DNA of 64,000 nt from Mycoemilia scoparia (taxonomy: Eukaryota > Kickxellomycota > Kickxellomycetes > Kickxellales > Kickxellaceae): contig JANBPU010000012.1 of the NCBI GenBank assembly GCA_027575805.1, forward strand, positions 1-64,000. Reading direction: 5' to 3'. The notes beneath the pieces are model-generated. The model saw nothing but the letters and a program-made list of their open reading frames with translations. It was not told the DNA's origin and made no database searches. Both the position numbers and the translations under genes were made by a program. How positions within the stretch are numbered: the first letter of the stretch is position 1; every line of letters begins with the position of its first letter. Positions 23,704 through 35,100 of the stretch are shown here, piece after piece.

Positions 23704-25118
23704 TTAGTAACGGTAGTGGTCAGGCTTGTAGGGACCCTCGGGGTTGAGGTGAAGGTACTCGGCCTGGGCGGGAGTAAGCTTGGTAAGCTTGACGCCAAGC
23801 TTGGAGAGGTGAGAGAAGGCAACCTCTTCGTCGAGCTTCTTGGGAAGCATGTGTACGCCAAGAGGGTAGGCATCAGGGTTGGTCCACAAAGCGATCTGGG
23901 CCAAGACCTGGTTGCTGAACGAGTTGCTCATAACGAAGCTGGGATGGCCAGTAGCGCAGGCAAGGTTGACAAGACGACCCTCGGCGAGGAGGATGACATG
24001 GCGACCGTTGGGCATGAGGAAGCGGTCGACACCCGTCTTGATGTTGACGTGCTCCTTGGCGTTGGCCTTCAGCCAGGTAACGTCGATCTCGATATCAAAG
24101 TGGCCAATGTTGCAGACAATGGCATCTTCCTTCATTTCAAGCAAGTGGGCGCCAGTGATGATGTCGCGGTTACCAGTTGTGGTGACAAAGATGTTGGCTT
24201 CCTTGACGGCCTCTTCCATGGTGGTGACTTCGTATCCCTCCATGGCAGCCTGGAGAGCGTTGATGGGGTCTATCTCGGTGACAATGACACGAGCACCCAT
24301 TCCACGGAGAGCGACAGCGCAACCCTTGCCGACATCGCCGTAACCAGCAACAACAGCGACCTTACCGGCAATCATGACATCGGTGGCACGCTTGATACCG
24401 TCGATGAGAGATTCGCGGCAACCATACAAGTTGTCGAACTTGCTCTTAGTAACAGAGTCGTTGACGTTGATGGCGGGGACCTTGAGCTTGCCATCCTTCA
24501 GCATCTGGTACAAGTGGTGGACACCAGTGGTAGTTTCTTCACTGATACCCTTAACGTCCTTCAAGAGTTCTGGGTACTTGTCGTGGACGAGGTTGGTCAA
24601 ATCACCACCGTCATCAAGGATCATGTTGAGGGGCTTGTTGTCCTTGAAGGCAAAGATGGTCTGATCAATGCACCACAAGTATTCCTCGTCGGTCTCACCC
24701 TTCCAGGCAAAGACAGGAACACCAGTCTTGGCAATAGCAGCGGCAGCATGGTCCTGAGTAGAGAAGATGTTGCAAGAACTCCAGGAGACTTCAGCACCAA
24801 GGGCAACCAATGTTTCGATCAAAACGGCGGTCTGAATAGTCATGTGCAAGCAGCCAGCAATACGTGCACCCTTAAGAGGCTGGGAAGGGCCATATTTCTC
24901 ACGGAGGTACATGAGACCGGGCATCTCGTTCTCGGAGAGCTCGATGTCTTTGCGACCCCACTCGGCAAGGCTAATATCGGCTATTGAAAAAGAACATTTC
25001 ATGAAAAAAAATATTTGTTGTTAGATTAGTAAATTTCTTGGGAGAAAGTCACAGACGGCTGCCGTACAAGTGAACGCCGGACGATGGGAAGAGGGGACTT
25101 ACCAACTTTGTAGCTCAT
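23704..25118 (-). CDS. SAH1: S-adenosylhomocysteine hydrolase
   Basis: Hydrolyses S-adenosylhomocysteine to adenosine and homocysteine, relieving product inhibition of methyltransferases. A 16-base first exon (25103-25118, MSYKV) joins across a 122-base intron to 23704-24980 ([20 protein letters not shown] onward), giving 430 residues. An alternative ATG inside the intron ([11 protein letters not shown]) would also read through but lacks the conserved [16 protein letters not shown] start. NAD-binding loop [12 protein letters not shown], substrate residues in [16 protein letters not shown] and the C-terminal KPDHYRY are all present. The coding region has a higher GC content and a strong codon preference compared with neighbours, consistent with high expression. 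A TATA-like box lies about 175 bp upstream. Confidence 0.96.
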
Positions 25119-25292
25119 ATTGAAAATGAAGGAATACTAGTAAATGTATGTATATAACAATAAAGAAAAGAACAAGAACTGGTACAGAGGAAAAAAGAAA
25201 ATATGGTAAAGATCTGGGGATCTAAAACAAATCAAATGGATGGATGAAGAGGACAAGCAAAAATCCGCAGAGTGTAGCAGGAACCTTGGGCA

Positions 25293-25300
25293 AATTTATA
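25293..25300 (-). promoter_or_regulatory. TATA-like box of SAH1
   Basis: TATAAATT on the minus strand, about 175 bases upstream of the SAH hydrolase start codon. Position and sequence are suggestive only. Confidence 0.35.
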
Positions 25301-26310
25301 GTACACGAAACTCACAGCCACTGCAATGCTAGTACCAGCACTCACTAGCAGCACCAGTATTATTTTTGCTATTTACTAACACAGCAATAACAAGTGTGCT
25401 CACACCATTGGTGCAGCCAATAACTAACGGATCCGCCCTCTGCAGTGGACATCATAGTGAGTGGTGGGCTTGACCCTTTTGCATCGATTTTTACACTGCC
25501 TTCCTCCATTCTTTTTCGTCGTCCTGCCCGATCTATCAGCTTTCACACATAACAAACTCCTAGCATCGCCCAGTTTGGCTGTATACTTTCCCCCAACCGA
25601 GCTCCCTTGTACACCAATCATAGAGCTGGGATTTTCACACCGTGCTTGTTGTGAATTCCTGTGACCCAAATGGTATCAAGCACTCTAGTGTGGCCTTGCT
25701 ACCCCTGCATTTTAACAAGATACCACAGTTTGCTCAGCATTATGCTCACGCAAACTACCATGAGGCAAAGTCCCCACTTTCAATAACATATCACCAAGAC
25801 TGAAACAAGGCTGAATTTGAGCATTGTTCTGGTATTATTGTTCTAATACCGTGTTACTGCTAACACGCATACAAATATGGGCGCTTCCGCCCTAGATGTT
25901 ATCATATTTAGCTCCGTTATTTTGTTTCTGGTATTGCGGTACTTTTGTGTTAGCATAATCTACCCTAACCCATGAGTGAGACTGAGAGACAGAGAGAGAG
26001 AGAGAGGAATATAGAGAAAATACACCCATATTGTCGTTCTAGGCACCTTCCCCTTTTTTGAGTGCTAAAAGGGCTATATCATGACTTAAAACAAGGAGAG
26101 CTGTGATTAAGCACAATGAAAACGCTGAGTGTTTTTGGCATTGGTTTATTTTGCAGAGATACAGATGATAACACATTTGTGTATGTTTAGGCACACGCGC
26201 TAAATTCCGTCCTGTGGTCAAAAGACCAAAACCCATGGCTTTTATCGCAGACCTGTACTACTAGCTTATATGGCAGAGTAGTCGCCTCTAAAGGGACACT
26301 AGGATATTCC

Positions 26311-26423
26311 TCTGGATGCCAACCAATCATCGCTCTGGGGCTTCAGTTAAAATATACGGCTTATGGGGCTGATTTGCAGGGAATGTGTGGGTGTATCTGT
26401 ATGTTTCCTTTTGGTGGAGAACT
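26311..26423 (+). repeat. Dispersed repeat, copy A
   Basis: About 113 bp that aligns with 62578-62688. Shared blocks include GGAT..CA.CCAAT.ATC, CAGGGAATGT, TCTGT and CCTTTTGGTGGAGAACT. The copy ends seven bases before MITE copy 4. No open frame. Confidence 0.6.
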
Positions 26424-26430
26424 GCTTGCC

Positions 26431-26550
26431 ATATGGGTAATAATTTTTGAAGGGTGAAAGTTCACTAGTAAAACTGGACACCCATTTGGCTGTGATTCCC
26501 CTATAATCACTGGTCCCCAAAATTCACCCTTCAAAAATTATGATCCATAT
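26431..26550 (+). mobile_element. MITE copy 4 (reference, complete)
   Basis: A 120-bp element with terminal inverted repeats of about 26 bp. The left begins ATATGGGTAATAATTTTTGA and the right ends TCAAAAATTATGATCCATAT, the near inverse. Internal marks are ACTAGTAAAACTGG, CACCCATTTGGCTG and CCCCTATAATCACTGG. The ATAT at each edge is compatible with a TA target duplication. Nothing coding. Confidence 0.85.
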
Positions 26551-27294
26551 AGTAAGGGATTCTTTAAAAAACGACCTAGAACGATCTTCTATATATTAGT
26601 ATATGGTATTAAACAAGCACAATCCTGACAATAATCACAATAAATATAGGTTGATTTTGTGCAGTGCTTTGGGTGCATTAACCAGCTCACTTTATCAGTG
26701 ATATACCATTTAAGGCGCTTTTATAGTGCTTTGGTAAATTGCATCTAACACAGCATAGTAATAATAGGGCTAGCAAACAAACATTATACATAGTCAACAT
26801 TATTTATCACCAAAAGCATATTGATTTCAGTTGCATATTTGTGTTTCAAAATCAAAGCTATTGAGAAGTTTATAATATAAACCAATTTTATACTGAAAAA
26901 AAGTATATTTATAAATATGAAAATAAGGAAAAAGGCTAGCAATGTAATAGGTATTTATTTTGTAGTTGTTTTTCAAGAGTGTGAGAAATATGTATGTGTT
27001 AACCTTTTAAAGGTTGGGAGGATTTAAAAAAGCAAAAAAATAGTAGTGATAGATAAAAGTAATGTTAAACACAAAAATGATAATATAAAAACAAAAAGTA
27101 CATAGACATACAACGACGGCTGTTAATACTATAAATGCTAGTCGTGCGGTATGCATTCATGGCGCATACATACACGCACAGTTGGGAACTGCAAAGTTAA
27201 ATCTCAAAGGAATTTACACGATGTATCGAGAATATATATATATATATTTATATTTATATCACAAAAGCACATGGGCCGCTTGGTTACGATTTTG

Positions 27295-28431
27295 TTACTG
27301 AGCCTTGGGGACAAATGGCTGGATGTTTGTTGTTGCTGCTGCTGCCGCTACAGCGGCGGGATCGATGGTTATTTGTGCTTGCTGCAATTCGGGTGGCTGC
27401 TGGTGGTGGTGCTGCTGTTGTGGATCCAAAATAGCTGGGTTGGGAATTACGGATGCAGAATGACCTGGCATCACAACCGACGTGGCAGCTGGGTTTGCAC
27501 TAACACCGTCTGCCTGGGGGTTTAGGGTTGATTGCATAAACTGCTGGATCATTGAGCAATTACAGTTTCTATGGGCGATCAGCTGGCTCTTGAGGGCAAG
27601 GATCTCCTCCTTTAGCTGGGCAACAGCCGTGTGAAGATTGTGGTTCTGTATTGTGGCCTCTTCCGCCCTTTGCTCGAGCTCTTTAACCCACTGCTTTTTC
27701 TTTTGTCTGCATTTGGATGCTGCTATTCTATTGCGTTCTAGGAAGCGACGCCTGCGTTCGTCAGAATCCTCGTCCCCGCCGTTGGACCCCTTGTTGGGCC
27801 CAGCTGAGCCTGTGGATTGCCTGCGCTTGTTGGATCCGTTTTGTTTGCTATCTTTTGAGCTGCTTGAGCGCTTGGATCCCGCGCCCTGGGACCCGGACGT
27901 TGAGGAGCATGATCCCCGACCATTGGACTCGCTGTTGTTGGCGCCGCTGTGAGTCTTGACCATATTTTCGTCGTTGCTGAAGCTTTGGCTGAAATTCCCA
28001 TAGTGGCCGAAGCTCGTATTACCATTGGTCAGACTAAACTCGCTGCCACTGCTCAGGCTGCGCGGCCGGAAGACCTTGTAGTCGTTGGTAGATGATAGGG
28101 AGTATCCAGAGTCCGAGCGGTGGCGAGTAACGGTGCTGCCTGTTATGTCTTGATTGCCATAAAAGAGGGACTGCTGCTGTTGCTGGAGGGCCTGAGGGTC
28201 AAGCGTTGTTGCCCCTGAACTAGAGGATATAGTGCAAGGGTTGATGGTTGAGATAGCGGGCACGTCGCTGATATTTCCAGTAGTGAGAATTTGCGAGCTT
28301 TCGGGGAGCATTCCGTTGAAACCAAATGCGGGAGGTGCGAGCATACTGTTTGCCGAGGTCTTTAGCGAGCTTGATATGGTATTCATGGGAAGCGAGAAGG
28401 AGGTGACGAGGTGGTATGCTGAGTTGTCCAT
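27295..28431 (-). CDS. CREB/ATF-type bZIP transcription factor
   Basis: Intronless, 378 residues. The basic region RRRRFLERNRIAASKCRQKK (about residues 225-245) carries the N-x-x-A-A-x-x-C-R signature of the ATF/CREB class, followed by a leucine zipper (WVKELEQRAEEATIQNHNL, then LKEEILALKSQL). The N-terminal half is Ser/Asn/Gln-rich with possible phosphorylation-prone SS and SP sites and a short poly-Gln run (residues about 87-91). The C-terminus is Gln/His/Ala-rich. The likely relatives are fungal Atf1/Sko1-type stress regulators, which bind TGACGTCA. I do not see a diagnostic extra domain, so no symbol is given. The upstream leader is long. Confidence 0.85.
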   Translation of the reverse strand: MDNSAYHLVTSFSLPMNTISSSLKTSANSMLAPPAFGFNGMLPESSQILTTGNISDVPAISTINPCTISSSSGATTLDPQALQQQQQSLFYGNQDITGSTVTRHRSDSGYSLSSTNDYKVFRPRSLSSGSEFSLTNGNTSFGHYGNFSQSFSNDENMVKTHSGANNSESNGRGSCSSTSGSQGAGSKRSSSSKDSKQNGSNKRRQSTGSAGPNKGSNGGDEDSDERRRRFLERNRIAASKCRQKKKQWVKELEQRAEEATIQNHNLHTAVAQLKEEILALKSQLIAHRNCNCSMIQQFMQSTLNPQADGVSANPAATSVVMPGHSASVIPNPAILDPQQQHHHQQPPELQQAQITIDPAAVAAAAATTNIQPFVPKAQ

Positions 28432-28616
28432 AGCAGCAATACTTTTGGTATAATTTATATTATAAATGGAAGAAAAGAGCAGTTCAAGGTAAACAAAGAT
28501 CCACAGTTGAACCAGAGCTGAGTGTGTTATGTAAACTATATGAAAGTGGTGGTTGGAGCAATGGCAGGTTGTGCTTGTGGCAGAAAGATTGGTGAAGAGC
28601 GGAGGACTTTGGGCGA

Positions 28617-28624
28617 TATTTATA
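28617..28624 (-). promoter_or_regulatory. TATA box of the bZIP gene
   Basis: A perfect TATAAATA on the minus strand, about 190 bases upstream of the bZIP start codon. Confidence 0.45.
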
Positions 28625-30463
28625 GCAAGGGAGGGGGTAGAAAAGCGGCGAGGACTTTTTGCACAATGAGCTAGGCAATAAAGCTTTTTCGCACAGCCCA
28701 GACCCTAGCTCGTATTTCCAAGCGACCTCCACTGGCTCCCAGTATAAGCAAGATTCCTGGGGTATAATGAAACGTGAATGCCAATCACATCTCTGACCCC
28801 GCCGCACTATTCTTTCTCTGCCCGCCATGCAACCCTGTGCAACGCTTGGCGGCCCAGCATCAGGCTTTAGTGCAACTAATCGCACCTCCACAAGTTGGGT
28901 TCGAGCCTCTCTACACATTTCTTTAACCGGCGCCAATTGCATCGAGATCTGGCGCGCGCGCATGTCTCTGCTGGATGCTCTAGCCACACAAATATCCTGG
29001 GCTGGTGTCCTATCTGAGAAGGCGTGTCCATTTTCCAGCCATACCAACGACGCCTCCGGGACCCGGTCATGGTCGTTGCAACTGATCCTGCGTCTGCCTC
29101 TGCTGCGCAAGAGCCCAAGAAAAAGAAAGGCTGGTCGTCCAGGCATACTATTGAAGCAAGAGCGGGCGTGCCATTTGCTCACCACAGCCATGGGCGCCCG
29201 ATTGTCTACTTCGAAGCCCTGCCAGCATTGCTGCGGCGTAAATCACGGGCCATTGTGTAGAAACAGAAAAGATATGGATAATGCACCAAAGACTGTGGCC
29301 AGTCAGTGGTGGTGTGTGGCACAGAGCGATATTCTGTGTCAAGCTCAAGCTGGCCATCCTGGCTAGACGGGGGGTGAGGTAAGGGGGCGCGTGTGTTTGC
29401 GGAGCTCGTTGTAGAGACAACAATCGGGAGAGTGATGCTTCGTGGATCGGCATACACCATGGCCAGGATGATAATATGTAACAATCTCCGATAATGCCTG
29501 ATAATCCAAATGCCGCACACAGATTGCTTGGACAAAGCTGCCGACGGTTTCATGCGGGTTAATTATCTGTGTAGTATGGCAGGAAGTTCGATGAATATGC
29601 ATGTATTAGCTGGTAGTATCTAATGGCTTATGAACGCCATCAGATCCATACAATAGACGCTTTGGCGGCTTCTTTCACTGCCTGGAGGAAGAGGCTTTAA
29701 GGGAGAGGCACGTGCTGGGATCCTTATATATGAAAATGCTATCGCCAAGTCCAGATTGCGCCCTTATGCCTGATGTCATCATAGGTACCCACAGACTTCC
29801 TAACATAGAAATATTTGAAATTGACCACTTGTAATTTTCCATGGGATTCTTGCTGGGCCCGTCCCAGCTAATAACCCTGGAATTTCATGCTGTACCACGA
29901 CCCCCTGCCTTCCCACCGTTCTCTGCCCTTTATACAGTCTTTCATGCTTCCCACTGCTACAGATGCAATCGGGCCTTGGCACTGTCCTTGGTACAACCCA
30001 TTACTGCTCTAACAAGCTTTGCTCTGTGTGCTGGGTGTGCGCTGTGGTGCGCAGGAGCCCGCGTTGTCGGCATTCAGCACACCGCACCGCCTCTCTGTTG
30101 CTACTACCGCCATCACAGTAGCTGAGGAGGGCAGTAATGGGCGCATCTGATAAAAGATTGCGCTGCAGTAGCCAACATACGGCGCTGCCAGTCTCTGGGT
30201 CAATGCAATACAGCCGTATATACACGCTGGTGGTTTGTCTGCCTGCATTGGGGCAGAAGAAGCTCGTCAAACGTTTGTGAGGAGGCAAGGTCTGGGGATC
30301 AAAACGCCTGTATGGCAGGCCAGCACGGCTATGACATAACAGCTGCTCTAGCAACCATAAATTCATGATATTAGTTATCTGGAACCTTGGATATATGGGC
30401 GCAATGCTCGTGAGTTCATGAATATATAATATTATGCAAAAGCACATGCAATTTCCCTCCCCT

Positions 30464-30490
30464 TCTCTCTCTCTCTCTCTCTCTCTCTCT
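30464..30490. repeat. (TC)n microsatellite
   Basis: About 13 CT units upstream of the secreted-protein gene, about 155 bases before its start. Confidence 0.9.
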
Positions 30491-30644
30491 GCCCGTCTTC
30501 AATTTCTATTTGATTCTTCATCAGTCGGTAATAGTTCCTCCAATCTACTGTATCCTTAATATATCCAGTTCCTGCAGCCACTACGTAATTTCTACCTATA
30601 CTTGGGTTTATTTTGGTTGCCCATCCACACAGCAGAGACGCACG

Positions 30645-31664
30645 ATGACGATGCTTTGCACCACTAAACTCGCATTTGTCACCACGGCTTTATTGGTTCT
30701 CGTGACCACAGGCCTTTTGTTTCATGAAAGTGCCACAGCTGCTCCCACTCAATATTCCCAGGATCAATCTTCAGGTAGTAGCGAACCAGTGGTCGGTAGC
30801 AGTGCCGATGGGGCCAGCTCTACGTCAGAACTATCCCTCCCGTCTACGAAAAAGTCGAATGCTTTGAGCACCAGGATGTCATGGATCGTGCCAGAATCTT
30901 TGGGAAGCAACATTGTTCAGCTAAGCAGCGGTGTATCGATTATCCCAAATGAAGCGCCGGACCTGACAGAGTGGGTTGTAGATGGCTGGGACAGCGGGTA
31001 TTTTGGCGTCCAGCGGCTAAACAGAACCACAGGTAGAATAATCTGGGCTACCTTCAACTCCAACTTGGAAAATAACAAATACACGGCCAATAGCTCCATA
31101 GTTTCACCAGGCATTCAGAGTGCCCCGCTGTCCGATCTATCACCATTATCTCCGCCGCCACGAACATCGCTGAACAATTCCTCGCTATTTGAAGATTCCG
31201 CCATTGTTGCTCGAGAATCGACTAGTGACAAGTCCAAGATTGGCTATGCTGTCTACCAGGACTTTGAGTGGTCCGCCATTTACCCTAACTTCTACATGCG
31301 AATAACCGCCCATCATAACAGCCAACATAACATTACAGAGTATCAAGGGTTCTGGAGTAGCGGCCAAATTTGGGTCTATTTGGGCGCTGTTTATAGACGC
31401 GAGAGCACCACTCCGTTCTTGCATCCCTACTTTGGTCTCAATACCTTGGATGGCGCAGACCTCAGAGAAAGGCGTGGGGGATACTGGTATACCCCGATGG
31501 TTAACCACGCACTGGGTGAATTCGGATATATACACAACATGCTCTTCCAACCAAATGGCTTCACTAACTGCGATGACTGGGGCGTTGACCAGGCTGCCCA
31601 AGACAAATTCTGGATGGCTTTTCTCAGGAAACCAAATTGCAAAATCACCAGTAGCTTTGGGTAG
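30645..31664 (+). CDS. Secreted protein of unknown family
   Basis: Intronless. The upstream in-frame frame is open from 30510, but the ATG at 30645 gives a classic signal peptide (MTMLCTTKLAFVTTALLVLV, then TTGLLFHESATAAP), so I chose it: about 339 residues. Residues about 35-70 are Ser-rich and low-complexity. The remainder is rich in Trp, Tyr and Asn with several N-glycosylation sequons (NRTT, NSS, NNSS, NITE), which fits a secretory route. Two cysteines (TNCDDWG and KPNCKI) lie in the C-terminal 30 residues and could pair. No GPI signal or transmembrane segment follows the signal peptide. I do not recognise the family. It may be lineage-specific, and a role in wall or host/environment contact would be a guess. 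Confidence 0.75.
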   Translation: MTMLCTTKLAFVTTALLVLVTTGLLFHESATAAPTQYSQDQSSGSSEPVVGSSADGASSTSELSLPSTKKSNALSTRMSWIVPESLGSNIVQLSSGVSIIPNEAPDLTEWVVDGWDSGYFGVQRLNRTTGRIIWATFNSNLENNKYTANSSIVSPGIQSAPLSDLSPLSPPPRTSLNNSSLFEDSAIVARESTSDKSKIGYAVYQDFEWSAIYPNFYMRITAHHNSQHNITEYQGFWSSGQIWVYLGAVYRRESTTPFLHPYFGLNTLDGADLRERRGGYWYTPMVNHALGEFGYIHNMLFQPNGFTNCDDWGVDQAAQDKFWMAFLRKPNCKITSSFG

Positions 31665-32130
31665 ATAATTGTTGCATCCTTGATATTGAAACCGCCCCCC
31701 CAAATGACTAAACAGCATCTGTCAATATAAATGCTTGTTGGTGTTTTGGTGCTGGTTTGTTTTAAGCTTTAAACCAACTCATAAATCCAAAAATATTTTA
31801 ATTTTAATTTTAATACTAAAATTCTGTTGTCGCTGAGGTCATATTAAAAATAGTAGTGTGAATATGAATTAATGCAAGATTTTCCCGTAAAAAACGATAC
31901 AGGCTAGAAAACATAATAAATAGCCGAGTTGTGGATTATGTATGTTTATGTGTGTGTTCTTGTGGTAATAAGATGGCATTTTACTACTACAGCAATCCAA
32001 ATGTATGTCATTCATCTTAACACAACACTCTTCCTTAGTAATACAGTTAGTGGTTGCAAGAGTCATCCATGCATGGGGGTTTATATATAAACACCGAGCA
32101 AATGGCCTTATTAAATGCCACCAGAATCAA
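31665..32130. other. Convergent intergenic spacer
   Basis: AT-rich 3' spacer between the secreted-protein gene and VAC7, with several ATTTTAATTTTAAT runs. No other feature. Confidence 0.4.
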
Positions 32131-35100
32131 TCATACGCCAATTAATTTCGGAACCAACTCGAATTCCAGTGGCTCATCATTGCTACCACTATTATTATGA
32201 TTATTGGTGGTGGTGGTGTCATCGTCGTCATCACCATCGCCTCCATCGCTTTTTTCATCACATCCCATCCCACTGACAGGCTTTGGATCGCTTTTGCTGG
32301 ATATTCTACTGATTACTTTTCCAGTACTCGGGTCAACCCGCTGGTACACACATATCCAGTTATCGTATTTATGCTGCCATAATGTGTACTTTAGTGTTCC
32401 GCGCACAGTTATGTCGTAAACCCCAGTTATTATATCGTACCATTCCTTTGTGCCAGTTACGTTAGAATTGGTCGAATCCAACTTGATTTCGGTCATTTCT
32501 GTGCTAGTCAGCTCTGTTGTAAGACTTCCCATGCGGAATCGGAATGGATCGGTCAGGACACTTATAGTACCAATCTCAATGGCTGGCTCTGTCCTATTAG
32601 GCTTGTCACCGCTGCCGTCACCACTACCACCGCCCAGTGGTCCTAAAACATGTAAAATCGGCGTGGTATTATTGTTATTTCCTCCATCTCCATCGTCTGG
32701 TGGCGGTGGTTTTTCCGGATCGTCGGGTTTGGTATTATTCATATTCACCGATGCTGCAAAAACACTCAGGCTAGATCTCTCGATTATAACATCCCGGATG
32801 TTGCGATTGGTTGCCCGCACCCTTAGGTTGAATATCAGCTCCTTGTCGGTTGCTAATATATCCGATAGTCTTGTTGCCTTGACATCGCGCAGCGGGATGC
32901 TGGTAAAGTGGTACATTAGCATCATAACGAATGTAATACAAAGCATGAAAATCGTAATGAACACTCCATAAAGAACTTGTCGAATAATATGGTTCTGTTT
33001 CCTTCTTCTGGAATCTGTGTATCGTCTCTGTGGAAACAGTAGTGGCTGGCGATCGTCTGATCCGTCAGAATTGTCCGGGTCTTGGGATGCTATGGGCACA
33101 TGCCTCCGACTCTTTGCGTAGGGAGTGTTTGGGCCTGTTGTGCGGGGCTTTGAACGCCGTGGTCTTAGCTCGGTCGTGTCCATGAACTCATCCTCATACT
33201 CATCTCCGCTGCTTGGGCCACGGAGCGATGGGTCTTTGGGTGGCATATGGGAAGATGGTGCACGTCCACTTTTTCGACGCCATCCCATACTATGATTATG
33301 GCCATGCTGTCGTGGCTGCAATAGTGGCAATGTTTGTGGATGGTATCTTCCGGATGGCTTTCTTATACGGGAGTTCTGGTACTGGTGGAAGTCGATATCA
33401 GATTGACCATTAAGATTACCGTTATTAGGATGGGCATTATTACCCCCAATCACTGTGTTTTGCCCTGAAGAGGTACTTTCTCTACGAGGACTTTGTGGAT
33501 ACGAGCCGTGAGGTTGGGAAGTGCGTGCAGCAGCAAAGTCTAAATAACTGGTTGTAGATTGGCCGTCAAACTCCTCTCCCGCGCTTGGTCTGGTAATACT
33601 AGATGCATCGCCCTGGTTTTCTTCATTGATATTTTCGAGGCCTTGGTCCTTTCTGGTTGAATGGTATGATCTGCGGATAATAAAGTCTTCGTTGTCTTCA
33701 TCGCCTTCAGCACCACCAACTCTGCTAATCATAATACTCCTGCGGGACCCTCTGGATCCTCCTCTTCCATCTCCCCCACCACCAGCACCATTTTCTCTGC
33801 CACGAAGTCTGCTGACCATTGTCCGCCTTTCTGACTTGGAATTGTCTGAAATATATCTCCCATCATTGTTTGTATCAGTATTACTTGAGTAGTCTGCCAC
33901 ACTTCTTGGCCTATCTGATCCAAATATCCTTAGCTTGGACTTTGACCGTGACTTGACAAGGCTTGCTACATCGCCTTCTGATGGGCTATCAGAATAAAAC
34001 GATGATTTTGGTCGTTGCTGAAACATCCTTTGCATTGCCAACGCTGAAGGCGTGGGTACAGAACTTTTTACTGAGTTTATTGTAGAATTCCCACCAGCAT
34101 TGCTGTTATCATCGTTGTTGCTTTCACTAGGTGTTTTTTGAGGAGTAGGGCCAGGGTCCTCAATAACAACATTTGGGATTCTTGGTGATGAAACACTGCG
34201 GGGTGTAGGACGCTGTTGTTGCGACTGTGACAAGGGTGTTGCTGCTAATGGTGCTGTTTGTGGTGGTGGTGGTTGTTGTTGTTGTTGTTGTTGCTGCTGC
34301 TGCTGCTGTTGTTGTTGTTGTGACTTGTTAAATTTGGGTCCATTTTCATTGGACAAGCTATCAGAAGCCACCACTGGCTCATCAAAATAACCCGTCTTTT
34401 CTGCGATGACGGTTTGAACGGTTGATTTATCTGTGTCCACAACACCGCCAAGACCATCATCCCTCTGTCTTTGTTGGATAGATGATCTAACTGATGCAGC
34501 ATCCGAGTTTCCCAGAGCAGCGTTAGTTTCCTCTACAGCTGATTTGGCCTTGGGCTCAGGGTCCTTGGGGGTCTGGTTTACTTGGCTAGTTTCTGCAAGG
34601 CTTAGCGATGATGGCCCACCACCATTCTTTGCAGCACTGTTGGGCGCGGCAGTGCTAGTATCTGCTGCTCCATTGAGTTTGGTTGCATTGTAATTGGGGT
34701 TTGGCGGGTTAGAGTTGACGGAGTCAGAAGCAGGCCGGGCTTTTGTTTTGGCGCTTGTAGTAGTTGCTCCAGAGGCAGCAGCAGTATCATTAACGGACTT
34801 TTCTGGCTCGGAATTGCTTGGAGTGCTTATTGTGTTTGAGACAGCATGTACTATTGATGGTGGAAGAGGCTTCAGTGTTGGAGGGGATGTAAGTCCTGAA
34901 TCCAGGGTAACTGCTGATGATTTTGTCATAGTTCGCAATTCAGTTGAAGACAGTTTGTCAGTTTCTGATTTCGATGATGATAAAAATGGAGGTTGTGATT
35001 GTGATTGTGGTGGTGGATGATTTTGCTGGTTATTATCTGGCTTTTTGCCGTTATCATCATTGTAGGATGTGCTTTCTTCCAACTCCTGCCGACCAACCAT

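Larger units (their letters stand above)
25119..27294. other. Gene-poor 2.2 kb region
   Basis: Between the SAH hydrolase start and the bZIP stop. It holds a TATA-like site near 25293, a GA run near 25990-26007, a dispersed repeat (26311-26423) and the best-preserved MITE (26431-26550). No convincing gene or RNA. Confidence 0.5.
28432..30644. promoter_or_regulatory. 2.2 kb divergent promoter region
   Basis: Separates the bZIP start and the secreted-protein start. It is GC-richer than most spacers and has long overlapping frames on both strands (28484-29191 minus, 28827-29366 plus) with Arg/Cys-rich, motif-free translations that I do not accept as genes. It contains a TATAAATA box, a CRE-like TGATGTCAT near 29771 and a TC run. 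It may include a long bZIP leader. Confidence 0.4.

Noticed and set aside
23686..24987. 433-codon plus-strand frame opposite SAH hydrolase
   Set aside because: It is the exact antisense of the conserved enzyme and arises from its strong codon bias.
28890..28910. GGGTTCGAGCC resembling a tRNA/SINE B box
   Set aside because: No A box at the right distance and no cloverleaf stems, so not a tRNA gene.
28484..29191. 235-codon minus-strand frame upstream of the bZIP gene
   Set aside because: Arg/Cys-rich translation without domains, overlapped by a 179-codon frame on the other strand; looks like chance in GC-rich promoter DNA.
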